From assembly GCF_032051575.1 (NCBI RefSeq), contig NZ_DAMBYD010000012.1, positions 1 through 64,000 on the forward strand: a stretch of 64,000 nucleotides of DNA, read 5' to 3'. Shown piece by piece: positions 58,358 through 64,000 of the stretch. The translations under genes were made by a program, and so were the position numbers. How positions within the stretch are numbered: position 1 is the stretch's first letter; each line of letters opens with the position of its first letter. A model generated the notes under the pieces. That model worked only from the letters and a program-made list of their open reading frames with translations. It had not been told where the DNA came from and did not search any database. This stretch comes from Aminipila sp032051575. GTDB taxonomy: Bacteria > Bacillota > Clostridia > Peptostreptococcales > Anaerovoracaceae.

Positions 58358-61300
58358 TTAAATAATGTTCTTCAGTCGCATTAATTTTTCAATATCATTA
58401 GATAAATATATAGATGGTGCCAAATTTTCATCATATCTAACACAATAACCCTTATCCGGGCATCTTGGAGAATTGATTACTTCACCTAATCTACTCAATG
58501 TAAGATTCTTTTCAAATGCCTTTTGAAATTCTTGCTCAAGTACCTCTAAAATCTTTTTTGTACTTTCTAAACAGGTTAATGAAAAGTCAAAAACCATCTT
58601 CTTATTTTCTTCAGCTAGAAATGAAGGTAGTGCATACGGTAATATCAAATTAATAGATGGCAGTAAATTTGCATTAAAAGAATATTCTCTCTCTACACTA
58701 TCTCCTCCAATAAAAGGATACATTGCATCATCTACAAACCAGGTTTTGAGATTAGGAATAAAGTAAGCACTGTCTACATTTCTTCCCTGAATAGCCATTA
58801 AATCCTTTCCTCTGCCAGAAAGTACGCCTACAATTATTTTCTCTACCTTTACACCCTTTCGCTTAAAAATCGGGTCCAATTCTTTTAATCTATGTCCTTT
58901 ATGAAGCAAATCATCTACTAACATAATCGGTCGGTTAAATGATTCTATGGTTCCTATCTGATTTTCTAAAGTTGTGTAGTTAGGATATTCTCTAATTTTA
59001 AAACCTTTTATTTCTGCATCAAACACCTTTTCAGTATGAAGCGTCTTGGTTACCGTATTGGGAACCGCTTTTCCATCAAGTATCTTGCCAAAAGGTACAC
59101 ACATATATGGTCCTAAATTTCGAATCTTCGTTGCTTCTCTAGGTACACCATTTACTTCTGTAATCATATCTACCAATTTATGATGCATAATAGCAGAATT
59201 AAATGACAAAACAAGATTGCCTTTATATATCTTTGTCAACGACTCCTGCATAATTTTATGCGCTTCTTTCAAAACTTGTAAAACTCTTTCGTTTTTATTA
59301 AAAGGACTCTTTATTCTCATCTCCATATTTTCAAATAATATGACCGGAGATTTCATATCTACAAAGTAAATATTTGAATTGCACTGATTTTCCGCTATTC
59401 TAAAGAATCCTTGGCGTTGCAAGACATCCTCTAGTTTTTTATTTTTTATACTTGACTTGCAAAATGCTGGATTATAAACTGCATACGTAAACCCTCTGCG
59501 TAAACAATTTGCAATAGTTTCTGTCAATAGTATCTGTTCTAACTCTTCAATTATATTTTTATCACTTATTATTACTGCTCCTAGTACGATTATTTTGCCA
59601 GAGGAGTGTTCTCTTATATAAGACGCTATTCCTGAATTGTTAAACTCACTGTACAGGTTCACCGTATCAAGTTCATGAAACAGAGCTATACCTAATACCT
59701 TGTTATTATCACTTCTATTCCTTATAACTATTGAATTTACTGATTTATACTCTAAATAGTTAAGCAGGTCATCCTTAATTTCTGAAATATCACCCATTAC
59801 CTCTTTAACATCATAAAAAATCTCAGAATTGTTATTTTCTGTTATATCAAAACTTATAGAAGAAGATCTAATAATACTTTTGTATTGTGGTTCTCTTAAA
59901 TATAAACTGTTCTTATAAATGTAATTCTGTGCCACAGTATCAATTAAATTAGAAATATCCCTGTTATTGTCTATATTCTCTCTAATTCTAGTAGAACTTA
60001 TGTCTTCTAAGTGTATAGGCAGTTTTAGTTCTATAACCTTTCCCTTTATCTGTTCATATTGGTGAATTAAATCTTCTGCTTGAATGTTTCCTTCCTCTAC
60101 ACTTGCTCTTTTAAAAACAATATGATTCATATGATGGATTGAATATGGCTCTATTTCTTTCATGTAGGAAGATGCATTTACAATTACATCACTTCCCACC
60201 ACCATATATAATTCCTTATTGGCAAATATTTCAGTTAGTTGCTTTAAATCATTAGGATTAGCAATATTCACAGAAATGTTGTCTGGGAATAAATAAACAT
60301 CACTTTCATCTGCTATAGACATACTTACAATTTGTTTTCGAATGATACGGGGCTGCGTTTTTTTGGACCATGAAAATTCATCTAATGCCAAATAAACCTC
60401 AAATCCAAGCTTCTTAATTTCTTGCACAATGCCTTTGTGACTAAGAGAGAATGGGTCAAAAGTTCCTGGGAAAAAGGCAATTTTAGTGATATCCCTAAAA
60501 TCAAAATCTCCATACTGCATAACATAATCTGAAATGAAACGGTATAAGTGATTTAAAGCTGCAGCATTATTATAAAATGCCAATTCATTTTCCTTCTTTT
60601 CTGCAATAATGGTTACTATTTTTTTATACGTTTTTTCAAAAACTGTCCTTTTATCTTCAAGTAACAATTCATTATTTCCAAAGATGCTCTGACCAATAAC
60701 AAGGAATGCTTCCTGACTTACTATTTCGTCATAATTAGCCAACCCTCTAACCAGCATGCCCAGCATTAAATCTCTGCGTCTTTCATATGTCTCAATTGAT
60801 TCTTCAAACCTATTTTTATAGGATGGGTACCTTCTAATCATTACAGCCAGTGTATCTAACGTTACAGAAGCAATTCTTCTGTTGGTACTATCCTCAAGCT
60901 TTTTTAAGTCATGTATCAGCTCCTCAAGTTCTCTTGGATGCAGGTACATAGCCAGTTCACCTAAATATTCTGGAATGTACTTTGAAAATTGATATTCTCC
61001 AATTTCAAGTCCCTTTGTAAGTTCTATAATGATTTCATTCCTTTGATCTAATGTTAAAAGTTTAATAACCTGTAGTAACCCTTTTCCGGCACTGTGTCTT
61101 ACAGTAACCCGTTCGCTTACCTTGATTAAATTAGAAAAGTGAGTTGCAATATGAAGTTTTTCTTCATATCTGCCCATGCTTAATTTGTCTAATAAAAACT
61201 CAATATTTACTGCTTTAATAACCCAAGGTGTTCCCACTTTCAAGTTTTCTAAATATATATCAGATTCGATTTGATTTTCATTATATAAAGTCTGCCCATA

Positions 61301-63226
61301 CCTGCTATAATCTTGTGTATATTCTCCTATAGCTGCTAATATTTTATATTTTAAATAAACTATTGAAACTAAATCCTCGCTTACATTATCCATGATTTTA
61401 ACCGCATATGGCTTAATCTTGCTCATTATGCTTTTTTCAGAAAATGTAGTAACCGCATATTTTGCAAATCTTAAGGCACCTATCTTTATTTCTAAGGGTC
61501 CTCTTTTAGATAGTTCCGCACCAAAATTCATCAGCTTAACCAAACTATTTTCACTACAGTTATTTAGAGGTACAACTAAAACAGCAGCAAGCAGTGTAAA
61601 CGCAGTACCATCATCAATACTAATATTTTCAAAATAAGAGAAGAACACGCTGAGATATTTTTCTCGTTCTCCTTCAGTTCTGCATTTTTCCAATAAAGTA
61701 GCAATGATAGATTTCAGACTATATCCAATCCAACGTTTGTGTTGTTCTGTTACTTTATAATCTGGAAATACAATCTCCTCTAAAAATTGTTTCCAAAGAT
61801 CTAATGCTGTAAGTTCTCTAGTATCAATATGTGCATCTACAGGAAGTTCCTTTCTAAATTCCTCATCATAATTTACTATGATGGCAGCCATAATGCCAGC
61901 AGCCTGCCTTCTTATATCTCCCTCCCTGTTCATAAGCAATTCATACAAGAAATGCAAGGTAGAAAGTTTTTGCTTCTGGGTCATGTACGTGGAATATTCG
62001 CTGAATATATTTAAATATGCTCGTATATTTTTCCATTGTTTTTCACTTCTTGCCTTCTCTAAAAGATTTACAAATGAAGTTTCATTATTTAGTTTGCTCA
62101 TTAATGAAATATTGTGTTCTATTGCAAGGAATTTCAATTTTTCAATAGTTTGTTGTGAACTTAAAAGAGGCGCTCCTGTTTGATTTACGCTTATTAGTGT
62201 ATTTGAATCCATTTCAACAGAAACACCTAGACTTTTGATATATTTTTCAAAATCAGTTAGTTTCGAATATACTCGAATGTATCTCTGCCTCTTTGCTTCA
62301 TCAACATTATCTAATTTGTTTAGAATCACATCAAAAGAAGCCTTAAGTGAATAAAAATTCACTATTTCATTTCCATTTTCATCTCTACTACTCTTAACTC
62401 TAAAGTCTGCATAAATTAATACAAGCGATTCTACAGAAAGGTTTTCCAACTCTAAATCCCATGTAGAATGATTTGCAGCAATATGTCCAATTATTGGCAT
62501 ATTATTTTCTTTAAACAACTGATTAGAGTAGTAGTAATGTAAATACGGTATTTTCTTAACTTCACTAGGTTTACACCCATATTTGCCTAAGTCATGTCCA
62601 GCCGCAGCTCCTGAAACAAGCGCTATATCGATTGGCACACAAAGTTGTTTAAGTTGTCTTGCTATATGCATTGCAAGAAAATGTACTCCTGCTATATGTC
62701 CGCCAGTATTAAAGGCTGTTAGTTCCTTAAAAATCAGCATAAATTCATAAATATACTTTTCTTCCCAGAACTTTATGAACTTATTATATTCATCCTTTAT
62801 ACTGCACTCTTGTAATTCGTCATCATTGAGAAATTCAAAATTTTTTGCAGGGTCAAATTTACTATTTTGATTTTGCCAATTTATAAAAATACGAATTATT
62901 CGAAGAAGCACTGCTGCTCCAATGCTCTTTTTTATTTCTTGTCCGGTTGGGAACAAGTTCTCTACTATACTGTTTTTAACAAACTCAAGCCACCCCTCAC
63001 TAGGTGTTAATTCTATTGCTTCAAGAGTAGACTTACTAACCTCAAGTATTTCTTTGCAGGTTATTTCTTCTAAAGACATTAAATGACCAATATTATCCAG
63101 CCAGTTGTGCTCCTTTAGCAAAATAACCATTTTCTTTTTTGATAGCTCTATTTCTTTTAAAAAGGACTTGTCGGTTAATGACATTTCTAATTGTTTATAT
63201 ATTTCCATAATTGCTTTCTTAGGCAT
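58358..63226 (-). CDS. Giant HD / helical-repeat / NadD-like nucleotidylyltransferase / PRTase fusion protein
   Basis: The start is ATG 63226 behind AGAGGTGAG; an ATG ten codons earlier lacks a site. The 1,622-residue protein has no signal peptide. Domains in order: an HD domain (about 165-300, with GGHIAGVHFLAMHIA and HD at 211-212 in AGHDLGKYG); an alpha-helical HEAT-like region (about 380-900); a NadD-type nucleotidylyltransferase (about 915-1100) with FFPGTFDPFSLSHKG and ISSTRIRENI; a possible GNAT acetyltransferase (about 1115-1280); and a phosphoribosyltransferase (about 1300-1550) with PIMLVDDLLHKGHR near 1433. NMN or NAD-like nucleotide chemistry is suggested, but substrates are unknown. 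The LDH-like gene follows by 18 bp. Confidence 0.88.
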   Translation of the reverse strand: MPKKAIMEIYKQLEMSLTDKSFLKEIELSKKKMVILLKEHNWLDNIGHLMSLEEITCKEILEVSKSTLEAIELTPSEGWLEFVKNSIVENLFPTGQEIKKSIGAAVLLRIIRIFINWQNQNSKFDPAKNFEFLNDDELQECSIKDEYNKFIKFWEEKYIYEFMLIFKELTAFNTGGHIAGVHFLAMHIARQLKQLCVPIDIALVSGAAAGHDLGKYGCKPSEVKKIPYLHYYYSNQLFKENNMPIIGHIAANHSTWDLELENLSVESLVLIYADFRVKSSRDENGNEIVNFYSLKASFDVILNKLDNVDEAKRQRYIRVYSKLTDFEKYIKSLGVSVEMDSNTLISVNQTGAPLLSSQQTIEKLKFLAIEHNISLMSKLNNETSFVNLLEKARSEKQWKNIRAYLNIFSEYSTYMTQKQKLSTLHFLYELLMNREGDIRRQAAGIMAAIIVNYDEEFRKELPVDAHIDTRELTALDLWKQFLEEIVFPDYKVTEQHKRWIGYSLKSIIATLLEKCRTEGEREKYLSVFFSYFENISIDDGTAFTLLAAVLVVPLNNCSENSLVKLMNFGAELSKRGPLEIKIGALRFAKYAVTTFSEKSIMSKIKPYAVKIMDNVSEDLVSIVYLKYKILAAIGEYTQDYSRYGQTLYNENQIESDIYLENLKVGTPWVIKAVNIEFLLDKLSMGRYEEKLHIATHFSNLIKVSERVTVRHSAGKGLLQVIKLLTLDQRNEIIIELTKGLEIGEYQFSKYIPEYLGELAMYLHPRELEELIHDLKKLEDSTNRRIASVTLDTLAVMIRRYPSYKNRFEESIETYERRRDLMLGMLVRGLANYDEIVSQEAFLVIGQSIFGNNELLLEDKRTVFEKTYKKIVTIIAEKKENELAFYNNAAALNHLYRFISDYVMQYGDFDFRDITKIAFFPGTFDPFSLSHKGIVQEIKKLGFEVYLALDEFSWSKKTQPRIIRKQIVSMSIADESDVYLFPDNISVNIANPNDLKQLTEIFANKELYMVVGSDVIVNASSYMKEIEPYSIHHMNHIVFKRASVEEGNIQAEDLIHQYEQIKGKVIELKLPIHLEDISSTRIRENIDNNRDISNLIDTVAQNYIYKNSLYLREPQYKSIIRSSSISFDITENNNSEIFYDVKEVMGDISEIKDDLLNYLEYKSVNSIVIRNRSDNNKVLGIALFHELDTVNLYSEFNNSGIASYIREHSSGKIIVLGAVIISDKNIIEELEQILLTETIANCLRRGFTYAVYNPAFCKSSIKNKKLEDVLQRQGFFRIAENQCNSNIYFVDMKSPVILFENMEMRIKSPFNKNERVLQVLKEAHKIMQESLTKIYKGNLVLSFNSAIMHHKLVDMITEVNGVPREATKIRNLGPYMCVPFGKILDGKAVPNTVTKTLHTEKVFDAEIKGFKIREYPNYTTLENQIGTIESFNRPIMLVDDLLHKGHRLKELDPIFKRKGVKVEKIIVGVLSGRGKDLMAIQGRNVDSAYFIPNLKTWFVDDAMYPFIGGDSVEREYSFNANLLPSINLILPYALPSFLAEENKKMVFDFSLTCLESTKKILEVLEQEFQKAFEKNLTLSRLGEVINSPRCPDKGYCVRYDENLAPSIYLSNDIEKLMRLKNII

Positions 63227-63383
63227 AGGCTCACCTCTTCTGCTCTTGTAATTCAAACGTTTTATTTAAATTATATTATAACACCATTCTGGTAATTGTA
63301 CTACTATTGTCACATCTTTAAATATTGCGTTTTTTCTGAATATTGAAACTTTGCTTTTTGGTCACTTTTTAGGGATAATTTCG

Positions 63384-63412
63384 TTGACTACAAATTGCCG
63401 AAGTGCTATATT
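63384..63412 (+). promoter_or_regulatory. SigA-type promoter of gdhA
   Basis: TTGACT (63384-63389) and TATATT (63407-63412) are 17 bp apart. The leader is about 44 nt, ending in AGAGGAGAA before the ATG. The divergent giant-protein gene has TATAAT near 63282 on the minus strand but no clear minus-35 box. Confidence 0.7.
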
Positions 63413-63462
63413 GAAACTAAGTTGAGTACTTAAATTATTAATGTGAGAAGAGGAGAAAAATT

Positions 63463-64000
63463 ATGTCAAATTATGTTGAAAGAGTTATCGCCCAGTGTAT
63501 TGAAAACAACCCTGGCGAAGTAGAGTTCCATCAGACAATTGAGGAAGTACTTTCTTCATTAAAACCTGTTATGGAACAGCATCCTGAATACGAAGCTGCT
63601 GGTCTTCTTGAAAGATTAGTAGAACCTGAAAGAGGAATTACTTTCAGAGTAGTATGGACAGACGATGCTGGTAAAGTACATGTTAACAAAGGATACAGAT
63701 ATCAGTTTAACAGTGCAATCGGACCTTACAAAGGTGGTTTAAGATTTGCACCAACTGTATATCCTGGAATCGTTAAATTCTTAGGTTTTGAGCAGATTTT
63801 CAAAAACAGTTTAACTGGTCTTCCTATTGGCGGTGGTAAAGGTGGTTCAGATTTTGATCCAAATGGAAAATCTGATGCTGAAGTCATGAGATTCTGTCAG
63901 GCATTTATGACTGAATTATATAGACATATCGGTGCTGAAACTGACGTTCCTGCTGGTGACCTTGGTGTTGGTGGTAGAGAAATTGGTTACATGTACGGTC
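63463..64000 (+). CDS. gdhA: Glutamate dehydrogenase (3' end outside window)
   Basis: GdhA interconverts glutamate and 2-oxoglutarate plus ammonia. The 179 visible codons match the hexameric bacterial enzyme: ITFRVVWTDDAGKVHVNKGY, RYQFNSAIGPYKGGLRFAP, KFLGFEQIFKNSLTGLPIGG, GKGGSDFDPNGKSDAEVM and DVPAGDLGVGGREIGYM. The substrate-binding Lys in GPYKGG and the catalytic Lys in GGGKGG are present. The ATG follows AGAGGAGAA. The coenzyme (NADH or NADPH) cannot be decided from this part. Confidence 0.96.
   Translation, partial: MSNYVERVIAQCIENNPGEVEFHQTIEEVLSSLKPVMEQHPEYEAAGLLERLVEPERGITFRVVWTDDAGKVHVNKGYRYQFNSAIGPYKGGLRFAPTVYPGIVKFLGFEQIFKNSLTGLPIGGGKGGSDFDPNGKSDAEVMRFCQAFMTELYRHIGAETDVPAGDLGVGGREIGYMYG

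Overview
The window is a gene-dense, AT-rich stretch from a Gram-positive bacterium, most likely an anaerobic, probably spore-forming member of the Clostridia. The evidence is strong purine-rich ribosome binding sites, frequent GTG and TTG starts, two T-box leaders, an FtsEX/M23/S41 cell-wall cluster, a csaB wall-polymer cluster and a YerC-type TrpR-like repressor. A family close to Anaerovoracaceae fits my impression, but I cannot confirm it. No rRNA, tRNA, CRISPR array, transposase or integrase was seen.

Layout. 1-10 kb (minus strand): the 5' part of a Cys-rich collagen-like surface protein, a BMP-family lipoprotein, a secreted CAP/SCP protein with a repeat stalk, a Nudix hydrolase coupled to a DMT transporter, a small P-loop protein, rlmN, and ileS behind an isoleucine T-box. 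The IleRS carries GIHH in place of the HIGH signature.

10.1-24.1 kb: a tellurite-resistance-type (Ter) stress module in two divergent operons. The minus-strand operon encodes a YceG-like/trypsin-like protease fusion, YceG, a TelA/YceH protein, three TerD paralogues, a calcium-type P-ATPase and a HAD phosphatase. The plus-strand operon encodes a CitE-like lyase, a phosphoribosyltransferase with a TRSP domain, and a StiP-family protein. The module is bracketed by a perfect 38-bp direct repeat. That repeat is the 3' end of the neighbouring chemotaxis-receptor gene, which suggests the module was inserted there.

24-39.5 kb: a chemoreceptor, recX, an MBL hydrolase, a phosphopantetheinyl transferase, YerC, then ftsE-ftsX-M23-recJ-ctpA in transcription order, a MinD-like ATPase, a GGDEF/HD-GYP sensor, and two small plus-strand helical proteins. 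39.5-46.3 kb: a complete seven-gene trpEGDCFBA operon with a consensus promoter and a tryptophan T-box.

46.4-58.3 kb: a PrcB-like protein, a split transketolase, a wall-polymer cluster (DUF5693, csaB, a TagA-type glycosyltransferase), a small secreted protein, a MazF/NdoA-type endoribonuclease without a partner antitoxin, NAD(P)H-hydrate dehydratase, mgtE behind a roughly 200-nt structured leader, and a flavin reductase-like protein. 57.4-63.2 kb: an LDH/MDH-like protein is cotranscribed with a 1,622-residue protein joining an HD domain, a helical-repeat region, a NadD-like nucleotidylyltransferase, a possible GNAT domain and a phosphoribosyltransferase. The window ends inside gdhA on the plus strand.

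The most unusual content is the repeat-bounded Ter module with its YceG-like protease fusion, the giant nucleotide-enzyme fusion and its dehydrogenase partner, the GIHH IleRS, and the mgtE leader, which lacks M-box motifs I recognise.
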